64,000 nt of DNA from contig NZ_KE387243.1 of the NCBI RefSeq assembly GCF_000430765.1, positions 71,225-135,224 on the forward strand, given 5' to 3'. Both the position numbers and the translations under genes were made by a program. Below are positions 35,325 to 43,482 of the stretch, one piece after another. The stretch's first letter is position 1; the number at the start of each line of letters is the position of its first letter. The notes under the pieces are model-generated. The model worked only from the letters and a program-made list of their open reading frames with translations. It was not told the DNA's origin and did not search any database. Source of the DNA: Peribacillus kribbensis DSM 17871 (GTDB lineage: Bacteria; Bacillota; Bacilli; Bacillales; DSM-1321).

Positions 35325-35543
35325 TTGTTGGGCCCAAAATATTTAATCAAATTCCTCAATATAAGCTATAAGCTAAATAAAGTTCGAAATGATGCTATTA
35401 TGGTTGAAATTGCAGTTCCAGGACAACGTTGGGGAGTTGTATTTATGGAGGATGGAACAGTAGAGATTGAAAAATTTATTGGTGACGATAATGTTTATGG
35501 TGGTCAAGAGATAGAAGTATTGTTCTGGGATTTCTCTGATTAA
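35325..35543 (+). CDS. Small hypothetical protein, first cassette
   Basis: Up to 72 codons from TTG 35325, or 47 from ATG 35400. The conserved-looking part is VEIAVPGQRWGVVFMEDGTV followed by an acidic EIEKF...YGGQEIEVLFWDFSD tail. It resembles small Bacillus proteins of unknown role, of which the N-terminus here may be missing. It sits directly behind CR1, in the cassette orientation. No function can be assigned. Confidence 0.5.
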   Translation: MLGPKYLIKFLNISYKLNKVRNDAIMVEIAVPGQRWGVVFMEDGTVEIEKFIGDDNVYGGQEIEVLFWDFSD

Positions 35544-35588
35544 ACATTTCTTTCAACTAATTGTCATATTGAGGAAGGAATTATACTT

Positions 35589-35663
35589 ATGGGAGAATCT
35601 GTTATGGAAATAGAGAAAATAAACAAAATCGTAAAGGAATTACGAGAGAGAGATGCACGTTAG
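35589..35663 (+). CDS. Possible 24-residue micro-ORF
   Basis: ATG 35589 preceded by GAGGAAGG at suitable spacing; codes for a charged helix (MEIEKINKIVKELRERDAR). It overlaps the 3' end of the minus-strand DUF4181 gene by 24 bases. It could be a truncated gene start rather than a real peptide. Confidence 0.3.
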   Translation: MGESVMEIEKINKIVKELRERDAR

Positions 35664-36020
35664 TACATGCAAAAGGGGTTCTAAAAAATAAATAAATAAT
35701 AAAACGATAATAAGGCCAATTAGTGTAGAAATATATTGTTTGGAGTTCTTTAAATAGATTCGTTCCAATATTACCTGCGAACCCAATAAAACAGTTAAAT
35801 AAACGATCCAATACCATTTTGGGATGAATACATCCCCACTCACTAGAAGCGGTATCGTACATACGAAGAGAGCTACAATACTAACTCTAACCCAGAAATC
35901 TACTTTTTTCCCTGGAGTTTCAGACAGTTTTTTCTTTTTGACACCCAGCCATTTGTTAGTGAATTTCTCCAACAAGAAGATAACGGTTATAAGAAAGGCG
36001 ACAATTAAAAATAATTTCAC
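35640..36020 (-). CDS. DUF4181-like membrane protein
   Basis: 126 residues from GTG at 36020, with GGCGGGGGA upstream on the minus strand. Three or four hydrophobic segments; the conserved cytoplasmic motif KWLGVKKKKLSETPGKKVD after the first one is characteristic of DUF4181 proteins common in Bacillus. No biochemical role is known. It is one of the few minus-strand cargo genes in the array, lying just before the complete site CR2. Confidence 0.75.
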   Translation of the reverse strand: MKLFLIVAFLITVIFLLEKFTNKWLGVKKKKLSETPGKKVDFWVRVSIVALFVCTIPLLVSGDVFIPKWYWIVYLTVLLGSQVILERIYLKNSKQYISTLIGLIIVLLFIYFLEPLLHVLTCISLS

Positions 36021-36168
36021 ATAAATCCCCCGCCTTAACCTGTATTTTCTTTATTTTACCATGGATTAAGTGTTGGAGAAGGTATTTAGTGTAGTAATCA
36101 GTTCTTTAAAAAGCCGTAATAGCAGGTGAACTAACTTAATTATTCAAATAAAAAGATCTTAACGAATA

Positions 36169-36257
36169 TTTCACTAACGGGTGCGTTAATTAAGGAAGGA
36201 TTAGCCGCTTTTTTAAAAAAATTCCTTATTGAAAAAACGAGGCAGGTCAGTGAAAGA
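36169..36257 (+). repeat. CR2: complete junction repeat
   Basis: First dyad CACTAACGGGTGCGTTAATT, a degenerate hairpin zone (AGCCGCTTTTTT), then second dyad GAGGCAGGTCAGTGAAAGAA. A TATAAT at 36271-36276 lies just downstream, a plausible cassette promoter for the NUDIX gene. Confidence 0.82.
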
Positions 36258-36316
36258 AAGCTAAACAGGTATAATAGAGATAAATTAATTTTAAGTGGGA
36301 AATGGGGAGAACTCAG

Positions 36317-36772
36317 ATGTCACAAGATGGAATTGTTTTAGTAGCAAGTGTGTCAATCTTTAATGATGATAAAGTCTTGATTATAAAAGAGAATAAGCCT
36401 ACTGCAATTGATAAGTGGAACTTTCCAAGTGGTCATGTCGAATACGGAGAGAACATTCTCTATACAGCTCAGAGGGAAGTTAAAGAGGAAACAGGGTTTG
36501 ATGTAAAGCTAATTGGTACTACTGGTGTATATAATTTTGTTAGTAGTACAAACAATCCAGTTATTTTATTTCATTTTGTTGGTGAGGTTACAGGAGGTTC
36601 TCTAAATCTCGAAGAAGGAGTAATTTCTGACAGCAAGTGGATAAAAGTAAATGAACTTGGAACCTTTGAAAACAACGACTTACGAGAACCCCGTGTAATA
36701 AAGCAAATAATTAATAACTTATTACAAGAGAAAATACACCCAATTAGCGTGTATAATGAGCAACTAATTTGA
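36317..36772 (+). CDS. NUDIX hydrolase (cassette cargo)
   Basis: 151 residues. ATG 36317 fits GGGGAG at 36304-36309 better than the upstream ATG at 36302. The NUDIX box is intact: G-H-V-E-Y-G-E then AQREVKEETGF, i.e. the GX5EX7REUXEEXGU pattern. It likely cleaves a nucleoside diphosphate derivative linked to another moiety; the substrate is not predictable. It is flanked by CR2 and the half-site CR3 and runs in the array direction. Two further NUDIX cargo genes lie at 49.2 and 60.3 kb and are not close copies. Confidence 0.88.
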   Translation: MSQDGIVLVASVSIFNDDKVLIIKENKPTAIDKWNFPSGHVEYGENILYTAQREVKEETGFDVKLIGTTGVYNFVSSTNNPVILFHFVGEVTGGSLNLEEGVISDSKWIKVNELGTFENNDLREPRVIKQIINNLLQEKIHPISVYNEQLI

Positions 36773-36779
36773 ATCGCCC

Positions 36780-36795
36780 TTGTTTAACTAACTTG
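36780..36795 (+). repeat. CR3: half of a first dyad abutting a recombinase remnant
   Basis: TTGTTTAACTAACTTG: the left arm of the first dyad breaks off into the 3' end of the decayed recombinase gene. Confidence 0.55.
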
Positions 36796-37600
36796 GTACA
36801 AGTATTTATTGTAGAAATCTTTCCTTATTTTCCCACTAAGATGGGCGTAGACTCTGGTTGTTTCACTTTTTTCGTGTCCGAGTAACGTCTGAATAACTTC
36901 AAAAGGGGCCCCATTATTTAATAAATGAGTGGCATAACTATGGCAGAATTGGTGAGGGTAAATGTAAATTATTTTTATTGAAGGATGCTCTTTTCGAAAT
37001 TCGCTTTATAATGTAACGTATCTGGGCTGTACTCATCTTATGAGGACAGCGTTCTGTGACAAATAGGGCTGAATCTTCATCCTGCAGGTCAGCCAGGTAA
37101 CGCTTTAACCAAATGTCACTGCGGGTATTAAAATAAACTTTGCGTTCCTTATTTCCTTTCCCTCTGAGTATCGCTGATCTGCTGGGCCAATCTATGTGCT
37201 CTTTGTTGAGCATTGCGACTTCACCAATCCTACACCCCGTCGAAAACATAAATTCAAACAAAGCATTTTCGATTGGGGAATAACAAACCTCTCTTAGTAA
37301 TTCAATCTCCTGATCAATAAGGAATTTCGGTATTCGCTGTCCCAATTTAGGCTCTTTTATTTTTACAGCCGGGTTGTGATTTAAATAGCCTTCTTCATAT
37401 GCCCACCTAAGTAAGGATTTAATGAATCGTATTCGATATGCAAGGCTTGCCGGTTTCAAATGATCCCCAGTATTTATAAGGTACTGTTTTAAATCTTCCG
37501 TGGTAAGTGTTTTTATATCTATATCCTTGAAATATCTTATCAGTAAATACAATTGAACTTTGTTGAGGAGCCTCAATCGTATGTTAGAATAACTTTGTAT
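36784..37600 (-). pseudogene. Decayed tyrosine recombinase, copy 1 (most complete)
   Basis: On the minus strand the region codes for a Xer/phage-type tyrosine recombinase. The N-terminal part (TLTTEDLKQYLI..., RIRFIKSLLRWAYEEGYL) and box I (FMFSTGCRIGEVAMLNKEHID with the Arg) are in one frame to about 36938. A frameshift follows, then [35 protein letters not shown] with the His and Tyr of box II. The box II Arg (HxxR) is Cys here, changed from CGC to TGC compared with copy 2. The start is also missing; a stop precedes the TTG at 37576. So it is inactive. It runs opposite to the cassettes, as integron integrases do. Confidence 0.85.
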
Positions 37601-37854
37601 TTAAATAGTGTAAATATTACTAAAATATTACCAAAATATTACCAAACCAACATCTACCCTTATTAATTTTAGCTGACTAAACTCGGTACCTTTTTTCCTC
37701 TATGTCGCAGTTGAACGTTATGAAAAGTGGCGGAGCAAGGCAGCTGGCATGCTTCTGATGAAGGTGCCTTGCTCTTGACAGGATAATTTTGGGTTGCCCA
37801 TACATTTTTCCTCCATTTACATACCTTATAATAACAGTTCGAAAGGAGGTATAA

Positions 37855-37959
37855 ATGGTGGGTGATCATGCTGGATATGGAAGCGGTTTTGCCTTAATCG
37901 TTGTATTATTTATTTTACTAATTATTATAGGTGCTTCCTACTGTGGATACGGGTACTAA
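37855..37959 (+). CDS. YjcZ-family small sporulation-type membrane peptide
   Basis: 34 residues from ATG 37855, with GAAAGGAGG at 37841-37849. Short Gly/His head, then a single hydrophobic helix [18 protein letters not shown] and a GYGY tail. This is the YjcZ-type tiny transmembrane family found in spore-forming bacilli. A second member follows 32 bp later. Such peptides are expressed during sporulation and have no established function. Too short for usual gene callers. Confidence 0.8.
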   Translation: MVGDHAGYGSGFALIVVLFILLIIIGASYCGYGY

Positions 37960-37991
37960 ATAATAATCATTTAAGAGAGGGGAATTAACTT

Positions 37992-38129
37992 ATGTACGGA
38001 TATGGATATGGATATGGATACGGTGGTTGCGGATACGGTGGTTATGGATCTGGCTGCGGAAGAGTTTTCGCTTTAATTGTAGTTTTGTTTATCCTTTTAG
38101 TGATTATTGGAGCCGTCTGTTGGAATTAA
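37992..38129 (+). CDS. YjcZ-family small sporulation-type membrane peptide, Gly-Tyr rich
   Basis: 45 residues from ATG 37992, after GAGAGGGG. N-terminal GY repeats (five YG pairs, then [14 protein letters not shown]) precede the hydrophobic helix [18 protein letters not shown]. It shares the helix [11 protein letters not shown] with the preceding peptide, so the two are tandem paralogues. A terminator follows immediately. The GY repeats arise from the hexamer GGATAT, which probably slips. Confidence 0.82.
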   Translation: MYGYGYGYGYGGCGYGGYGSGCGRVFALIVVLFILLVIIGAVCWN

Positions 38130-38140
38130 ATATTGTTGAA

Positions 38141-38165
38141 AAGGGTCCTTTGAGGACCTTTTATT
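38141..38165 (+). terminator. Terminator after the YjcZ pair
   Basis: AAGGGTCC pairs with GGACCTTT, followed by T-rich DNA. From 38166 to 38749 I see no supported gene. Confidence 0.8.
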
Positions 38166-38749
38166 ATTATTCAGAGTTTGTTAACGTCAGTAGAGAATTT
38201 TTCTTTATTTGTTAAAGCAGAACAGATTCATCTTTGAGGCATACTCTATTGTAAGCCGTATCCAGTATCCGCTCCCATGCATTTTTTCCTCCAGAAGAAG
38301 AACAGGTTCTATACCCTCTTCTTCGTACATATGTTTTTAATTTAGGGAATTCTACGAATTATGTTATATACCACGTGGATATATTTCATAAAGGCAGTTT
38401 GTTGGCACAATTACCGTCATGAAGAGTGTAGCATACACTTATTTGTGTAAGTTAAGGTATTTCTTTACTTCTTCCACAACTTATTTTTTAGATGATTTTG
38501 ATATAAAGCACTGATAAACGAATGGGATCACCAAAAAAATACCGTTCATACTGTGTTTGTCTTGTACCAAATGAACTCATGGTCCTAAAGAGAGAAAAAG
38601 CTAAAAGAGAGAAAAAAGTTGTTCAAGCAAGTGCCTGTACTTAAAGGATATGCAAATGATAAAGAACCGTGTGTGTGGGATTTTCATTTTTTTCAAAAGT
38701 ATTGTACAGTACGGGATGATATGCACTAGAAAGAAAAAGAGGCTTTACT

Positions 38750-38768
38750 TAACTATCGGGTGCGTTAG
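38750..38768 (+). repeat. CR4, left part: first dyad cut by IS110
   Basis: TAACTATCGGGTGCGTTAG; the sequence then breaks into the IS110-type element. The continuation is at 40547. Confidence 0.8.
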
Positions 38769-38872
38769 CATTCCTGTAGATCGTTATTTTTCAACTTTGA
38801 AAAAAATAGGGCTCTCAGTAAGATATGAGTAAGACACGACTCTAACTCAAAACCTTAGGAGGAACCCTTACT

Positions 38873-40147
38873 ATGAAGTTTAAAATGCAGGACAAACAAA
38901 ATCAACTAATAGAGAGAATAACCGATAAGCATCTCGTTGTTGGGGTTGATATTGCACAACAGTTTCACGTTGCACGAGCTGTCAATTTCCGCGGGATTGT
39001 TGTAGGAGATCCAATTACTTTCTCAAACAATGAAGACGGTTTTTCGACCCTATTAATCTGGTTAAATAATCTTAAAAGAATACATAAGTTAGAGGCAGCT
39101 ATTGTCGGGATGGAACCTACAGGTCATTACTGGATCAACCTTTCAAAATGGCTAATAAAAAAAGATATTGAGGTAGTAACTGTTAATCCTCATCTGGTGA
39201 AAAGAAATAAAGAAAACCGTGATAATACACAATCCAAGAGTGATAAGAAAGACGCTCTTGTAATAGCCGATATGGTGAAGAATGGTTACTATGCCTTTGT
39301 CAGGAATACCTCTGAGTTGTTTGAAAAACTTAGGGTTCTAATGTCCAACCGGGATGTCATTGTTAAAAGACTTGTCAGCTCTGTTAATCAATTAAATCGC
39401 TGGGTGGATATTGTTTTCCCTGAGCTTAGGCAAGTATTTAAAGACATCACTGCTAAAGGTGCGATTGCCACACTAAGGCTTTTCCCGTCCCCAATGGAAC
39501 TGGGTTCCATGAATCCTGAAGAGATAGTGTCCGGTTGGAAGTCACTCATGAAGCGACAGCCTGGGTTAAAGAAAGCCTATTTACTGCTCAATGTAGCTAG
39601 GAAATCTGTTGGTACAAGACAAGCAATAGAGGCTTACAAATTTCATCTTGAACAATTACTCGAAGAGTATGATCTAGCGGTAAAACAACTGGAAAGAGTG
39701 GAACTAGCAATTAAGGATGAACTGCCTAAAATTCCATTTGCAGATAAGTTGCTTATGATAAAGGGAATTAGTGAAATTTCGTTAGCTGGTATTTTAGGGG
39801 AAGCCGGAGATTTAAGTGGGTTTTCACACGGCAATTCTTTACTTCGCCATGCAGGACTCCATCTCGCTGAAGCTAGTTCAGGAAAGTGGAAAGGGCAAAT
39901 TGTCATTTCCAAACGTGGAAGATCAAGGCTTAGGTGTTTCCTTTACTTGGCCACTATGAGCCTAGTGATGAACAACCCGGAATTTAAGGCCATTCACTCC
40001 AACAATGTTAAAGTGAAGAAAATGAAAAAGATGAAATCCATCATGAAGTTAGTTGGAAAGTTAGCCCGGATATTCGTAGGAATAGCACGCAAAAACGAAT
40101 CGTATTGTGCCAAGAAAGTTCAATCATTAACGGAGTTGGCAGCGTAG
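38873..40147 (+). CDS. IS110-family transposase
   Basis: 424 residues from ATG 38873, with TTAGGAGGAACC upstream. N-terminal DEDD/RuvC-like domain: GVDIAQQFHVARAV (first Asp), MEPTGHYWINL (Glu) and the QSKSDKKDALVIADMVKNG motif (Asp, Asp). The C-terminal transposase_20 domain is KGISEISLAGILGEAGDL, RHAGLHLAEASSG with the catalytic Ser region, and SKRGRSRLRCFLY. Full length, no frameshift, so the element may still be active. It is in the same direction as the cassettes. Confidence 0.93.
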   Translation: MKFKMQDKQNQLIERITDKHLVVGVDIAQQFHVARAVNFRGIVVGDPITFSNNEDGFSTLLIWLNNLKRIHKLEAAIVGMEPTGHYWINLSKWLIKKDIEVVTVNPHLVKRNKENRDNTQSKSDKKDALVIADMVKNGYYAFVRNTSELFEKLRVLMSNRDVIVKRLVSSVNQLNRWVDIVFPELRQVFKDITAKGAIATLRLFPSPMELGSMNPEEIVSGWKSLMKRQPGLKKAYLLLNVARKSVGTRQAIEAYKFHLEQLLEEYDLAVKQLERVELAIKDELPKIPFADKLLMIKGISEISLAGILGEAGDLSGFSHGNSLLRHAGLHLAEASSGKWKGQIVISKRGRSRLRCFLYLATMSLVMNNPEFKAIHSNNVKVKKMKKMKSIMKLVGKLARIFVGIARKNESYCAKKVQSLTELAA

Positions 40148-40164
40148 TTTAATCCATTTTATTG

Positions 40165-40400
40165 TTCTCGAAGAGAACTCTCTTAGATCGAGTGTTGGCT
40201 TATTCGTAGGATTTCAAATATGTACGGAGTACCAGGTTTCTTCAACAAAAGGGCTCTTATCCATTGCGTTAGCATAACTGGCCTCCACCCCTTGGATAGG
40301 CATAACGAAGGAATGAGAGGGCATTGACCCGTTGAGACATGGGAGGGAAAGCCTCCAGGGGCGGCGTGGAGACGTGCATTATATGGTAGAATATGGAGAA
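40165..40400 (+). ncRNA. Candidate IS110 bridge RNA region
   Basis: Noncoding 3' end of the IS element. CTTCAAC at 40240-40246 is the reverse complement of the right target flank GTTGAAG. TGCGTTAG at 40265-40272 equals the left target flank. AGGAATG at 40309-40315 is the reverse complement of the element's own left end CATTCCT, and GAGGG at 40317-40321 equals its right end. The four matches sit within 82 bp, like target- and donor-binding loops of bridge RNAs. The exact ends of the RNA cannot be set by eye. Confidence 0.55.
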
Positions 40401-40546
40401 GGAAAGTTACTCCTCTATTTAATCATGCCTCCATGTAGCCTAAATGTCCTCAATTTACTTCCTACAGTCAAAGGATGATATCCTTGGTGGTTGAAATCCT
40501 GCGAATAAGCGAGCATTCGGAAGAAAATCGAATTAAACTGAGGGAG

Positions 40547-40618
40547 TTGAAGATTACTTGGCTGCTTAGGTAGCTTTTTGTTGTTTCATTAAAGGGGCAG
40601 AATAATTTAAAACAAGAA
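40547..40618 (+). repeat. CR4, right part: dyad arm, hairpin and second dyad
   Basis: TTGAAG, then GGCTGCTTAGGTAGC with TTTTTG, then CATTAAAGGGGCAGAATAAT. Continues the site begun at 38750. Confidence 0.8.
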
Positions 40619-40641
40619 TACTAATTCGCAGGGGGATACAT

Positions 40642-41097
40642 ATGGGGGAATATGAGGTAAAGAAAATATATAATCTGTTGAATTATGATTTGGATAGTTT
40701 AGTAATGCAAAGTAAAGAAGATGGTTTTCGTTTTGTAGAAAGATTAGTAAATGATTATACAAATGGCAGTAATACTTTTAATCATTCTGGAGAAGGTTTA
40801 TTTGGAGTATTTAATGAAGAAGGTGTCCTTGTTGCTATTGGTGGATTAAATAAAGACCCATTTTCAAATGAACTATTTATTGGTAGGCTGAGAAGGTTTT
40901 ATGTTAGTAAAGAATATAGGAGAAACGGTATAGGAAGCCTTTTGGTGAAAAAAATAATTTACGAAGCAAAAAGATATTATAAAATTTTGGTACTTCATAC
41001 AGATACGGAACAGGCTGATAAATTTTATACTTCTTTAGGATTTTTAAAGGAAAATCTTTATCCGAATTCAAGTCACTTTATGAAATTTAAAGGCTAA
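40642..41097 (+). CDS. GNAT-family N-acetyltransferase (cassette cargo)
   Basis: 151 residues from ATG 40642, with AGGGGG upstream. Gcn5-type fold: FGVFNEEGVLVAIGGLNKD, then RRFYVSKEYRRNGIGSLLV with the R/Q-x-x-G-x-G/A acetyl-CoA loop, and YTSLGF near the C-terminus. It probably acetylates a small amine or peptide. It lies between CR4 and CR5, with the stop seven bases from the first dyad region. No substrate can be assigned. Confidence 0.88.
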   Translation: MGEYEVKKIYNLLNYDLDSLVMQSKEDGFRFVERLVNDYTNGSNTFNHSGEGLFGVFNEEGVLVAIGGLNKDPFSNELFIGRLRRFYVSKEYRRNGIGSLLVKKIIYEAKRYYKILVLHTDTEQADKFYTSLGFLKENLYPNSSHFMKFKG

Positions 41098-41103
41098 CGT
41101 GTT

Positions 41104-41172
41104 ATTAAGCTAACGGGTGCGTTAGTTTAAGATCTGTTGGCTTTATTCCACTAAAGGGGCAGGATTGATGAA
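41104..41172 (+). repeat. CR5: complete junction repeat
   Basis: AGCTAACGGGTGCGTTAGTT, a reduced hairpin zone, then CACTAAAGGGGCAGGATTGA. Confidence 0.85.
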
Positions 41173-41233
41173 TAAGGGAATAAAATAAATATTGGATATA
41201 AATGAGGAAAATCCATATGTTTGAGGGGGTATT

Positions 41234-41562
41234 ATGACCGAAGATTTTTACTGTGAAGAGGTGTTAAGTGGTAAAACACAAGTCAATAAAGTGATGGAGA
41301 CAGAAAATGTATTAGCCTATTATCATACAAGACCTTTTTATCCAGTTCATATTGTAGCAATACCAAAGAAACATATCTCTTCTTTAATTACGTTGGAAGA
41401 GGATGACAACGAATTATTGCTTGAACTTCTTAGAGTAATTAAAAAAGTTGCTGCTATAGTGACTAATGAAAATGGGGTTGTAGAGTTATTACTAATTTAG
41501 GTAATTATCAGGACTCGAAACACCTCCATTGGCATATCGTTTCAGGAAATCCCTTAAAATAA
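41234..41562 (+). pseudogene. HIT-family hydrolase, frameshifted (cassette cargo)
   Basis: ATG 41234 (GAGGGGG upstream) opens a normal HIT start: FYCEEVLSGKTQVNK, then FYPVHIVAIPKKHISSL. After about 80 codons the frame ends at a TAG, but the +1 frame continues CRVITNLGNYQDSKHLHWHIV with the HIT triad HLHWH. One lost G in a GGGG run near 41471 explains the shift. The catalytic motif is thus out of frame, so the gene is inactive unless the sequence has an error or slippage occurs. It is in the cassette direction between CR5 and CR6. Confidence 0.8.
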
Positions 41563-41568
41563 TGATTG

Positions 41569-41648
41569 TTCAACTAACGGGTGCTTTACTTCAAGAAGGA
41601 GTCAAGCCTTTTTTTCTTATTGAACTAACGGTGCAGGTTAGTTCAATA
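41569..41648 (+). repeat. CR6: complete junction repeat
   Basis: TTCAACTAACGGGTGCTTTA, short hairpin zone with TTTTTTT, then AACTAACGGTGCAGGTTAGT and a TATAAT at 41657-41662. Confidence 0.88.
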
Positions 41649-41702
41649 ACGAATGATATAATAAAATTAAAAAATACAAACCTGAATTTTGGAGGAAAAT
41701 TT

Positions 41703-41792
41703 GTGTTCGGAGCCTTCGAAGAAAGGTGTACTGAGTTTGTTAGAAAGCCTAATGAGAATGACGAAAAGGATTCAAATTGGAAGCCTTTATAA
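41703..41792 (+). CDS. Possible 29-residue peptide
   Basis: GTG 41703 follows GGAGG at 41691-41695. Codes for FGAFEERCTEFVRKPNENDE and a short KDSNWKPL end. It sits behind CR6 with a promoter-like TATAAT 40 bp upstream. It may be the leftover start of a deleted cassette gene. Confidence 0.35.
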   Translation: MFGAFEERCTEFVRKPNENDEKDSNWKPL

Positions 41793-41853
41793 TTGGCTGG
41801 ATAGTGTAGTAAACTGGTCAAATAATTAGGAATAATAAGGACGGGATTTACTT

Positions 41854-42132
41854 ATGTGTGATTTTTTATCGGGCTTTTTATCCAGCTTGGTAGGTGTTAG
41901 TACAGGAGCCTTGGATACAAGAAAAATTGATAAAAATATTGAATTGTTGAAACAACAGGATTGGTTTAGACAGATATACGATGACAATAGATATTATAAA
42001 TTGTTTATTACCAATAGGAATATCCGAGCTTATTTACAAAACACCAACCGTGTAAATAAAATTATTCGTGATGAAAGAGCCCAACAAAAGTTATTAATTT
42101 TACTCGATACACAATTAAAGTCGAAAGCATAA
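41854..42132 (+). CDS. Hypothetical protein (cassette cargo)
   Basis: 92 residues from ATG 41854. N-terminal MCDFLSGFLSSLVGVSTGALD gives a mildly hydrophobic start, then a charged helical body (KNIELLKQQDWFRQIYDD, KIIRDERAQQKLLILL). I do not recognise a family. The upstream site is weak (AAGGACGGG). It lies between CR6 and CR7 in the cassette direction. Confidence 0.6.
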   Translation: MCDFLSGFLSSLVGVSTGALDTRKIDKNIELLKQQDWFRQIYDDNRYYKLFITNRNIRAYLQNTNRVNKIIRDERAQQKLLILLDTQLKSKA

Positions 42133-42178
42133 ACTAAAGACACCATTTCTGTAATAACGAAAGTTTGTGAAGAAATAT

Positions 42179-42230
42179 ACTTAACCATACGGGTGCGTTA
42201 GTAAGGGCTGCTGTGGCAGCCTTTTTTTAT
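42179..42230 (+). repeat. CR7: first dyad and hairpin, second dyad lost
   Basis: ACCATACGGGTGCGTTAGTA, then GGGCTGCTGTGGCAGCC and TTTTTTT. No clear second dyad; 200 bp of AT-rich DNA without a gene follow. Confidence 0.8.
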
Positions 42231-42431
42231 AAAGAAAATAATTTGAGTGACCAATAGAATCCTTATCAAAAAGAAGTACTTTCTAAGTTCTGCATTTTAA
42301 CAAAGCTCATCAATCATTTATGATAAAATTAATTTGCACTAAATTTCCAAATAGTTAAATAATAAGTCGTCTAAGGCCGTAAATAATCAAAACAAATAAC
42401 ATAAGTTATACAAAAGAAATGAGGTGTAGTA

Positions 42432-43325
42432 ATGCAAACTGTTGATATAACACCTACAAATGAGCAACTTGAGCGGTGGGTAGAAAGATTTGTACCAGAG
42501 AAAGATTTGTTTTTCTTAGATAAGGTAGAGTTGAGTAAGATAAAGGATGAACTAAATGAAGTTTTGGTAATTCCAAAAAAAGAATTCTTTAACCACCCAT
42601 CTTATAGACAAATTGAACTTTTGAATAGCTATACATATTGGAATATCGCAAGTAAAACTCAATATGTTATTGTTGCACCTCCTAGTTGGATAAAGAACCT
42701 CGAAAAACAAAAAAAGAGAAAGATCTTACACAATCAAATAAGTATCGGCAGGGGCTTAATTTTTCCTTTATCATTCTTCTCTAATTCATCAATACCTCAA
42801 GATCACATTTTTGTAGACGAAGGTAAAGAGGTTGTTGTTTTACAATACGATATTTGGAACGAGTTGCCCTACAGTATAAAAGTAAATGCAATAAAAGCAT
42901 ATGCTCGTTTATGGGATAGTTGGACCTGCTGCGATATACCGATTCGAATTCCTGAACATATCAGGAAATATGCTAATAACTTTTCTATAGTTTCGGGTAG
43001 TAACTGTTTGGCTGCTACTTTGTTTGCTATAACGAAACAAGAATGGATGATCAATGAATGGATACATCCGGCAACATTTAAAGAAGGTTTAGAAAGAGCT
43101 AACTATTCCTTAGTAAATGATGAAATTAAAAACGGGGATGTTATTACTTGGGTTAATGAAGATGGTGTAATTCAACACTCGTCATATTACATTGGAAATA
43201 ACCTTTTATTTAATAAAAACGGCCAAACCTTCTTTAATCCTTGGAAGATTATAACCTGGAGGGAATTGAATGAGGAATGGAACCATTACGAAAAAAAGAT
43301 CTATCGAGCACAAGTTAATCACTAA
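42432..43325 (+). CDS. Hypothetical protein with a possible NlpC/P60-like C-terminal domain
   Basis: 297 residues from ATG 42432 with GAGGTG upstream; one of the longest cargo genes. The N-terminal 170 residues show no motif I know. The C-terminal part has a Cys in SGSNCLAATLFAI (near residue 197), then NGDVITWVNEDGVIQHSSYY with a His about 45 residues later, followed by an Asn-rich strand. Cys-His spacing and the GDVI motif suggest an NlpC/P60-type cysteine hydrolase fold. No signal peptide is present, so a cytoplasmic amidase-like role is more likely than wall lysis. Confidence 0.65.
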   Translation: MQTVDITPTNEQLERWVERFVPEKDLFFLDKVELSKIKDELNEVLVIPKKEFFNHPSYRQIELLNSYTYWNIASKTQYVIVAPPSWIKNLEKQKKRKILHNQISIGRGLIFPLSFFSNSSIPQDHIFVDEGKEVVVLQYDIWNELPYSIKVNAIKAYARLWDSWTCCDIPIRIPEHIRKYANNFSIVSGSNCLAATLFAITKQEWMINEWIHPATFKEGLERANYSLVNDEIKNGDVITWVNEDGVIQHSSYYIGNNLLFNKNGQTFFNPWKIITWRELNEEWNHYEKKIYRAQVNH

Positions 43326-43339
43326 GGTAATTGCTTCCG

Positions 43340-43418
43340 TGTTTAACTAAAGGGTGCGTTAGTGGAAGATCAATGTGCCGCTTCTGTAGCTTATTTGTTT
43401 TACAAAGGGCCGTGTAAC
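43340..43418 (+). repeat. CR8: junction repeat with degenerate second dyad
   Basis: TTTAACTAAAGGGTGCGTTA, hairpin GCCGCTTCTGTAGC, then TTTACAAAGGGCCGTGTAAC. Confidence 0.78.
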
Positions 43419-43482
43419 ATTAAGAGGAATATTCAAGGCGATATAGAAATACTACCGATACAATATAAATTGGGAGCAGAAT

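Larger units (their letters stand above)
38769..40546 (+). mobile_element. IS110-family insertion sequence inside a CR dyad
   Basis: About 1.78 kb, bounded by AG on both sides (38767-38768 and 40545-40546), which is a plausible core dinucleotide. It has a short left noncoding end (about 100 bp), one transposase gene, and a long right noncoding end (about 400 bp). Removing it restores a normal CR sequence, TGCGTTAG joined to TTGAAG. There are no inverted terminal repeats or larger target duplication, as expected for IS110-type elements. The long 3' noncoding end suits the IS1111-like branch, which carries its guide RNA there. Confidence 0.85.

Noticed and set aside
38650-38832. 60-codon ORF running across the left end of the IS element
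   Set aside because: Chance frame spanning the CR4/IS junction, with no ribosome binding site.
41591-41821. 76-codon minus-strand ORF over CR6
   Set aside because: It covers the repeat itself and has no initiation signal.
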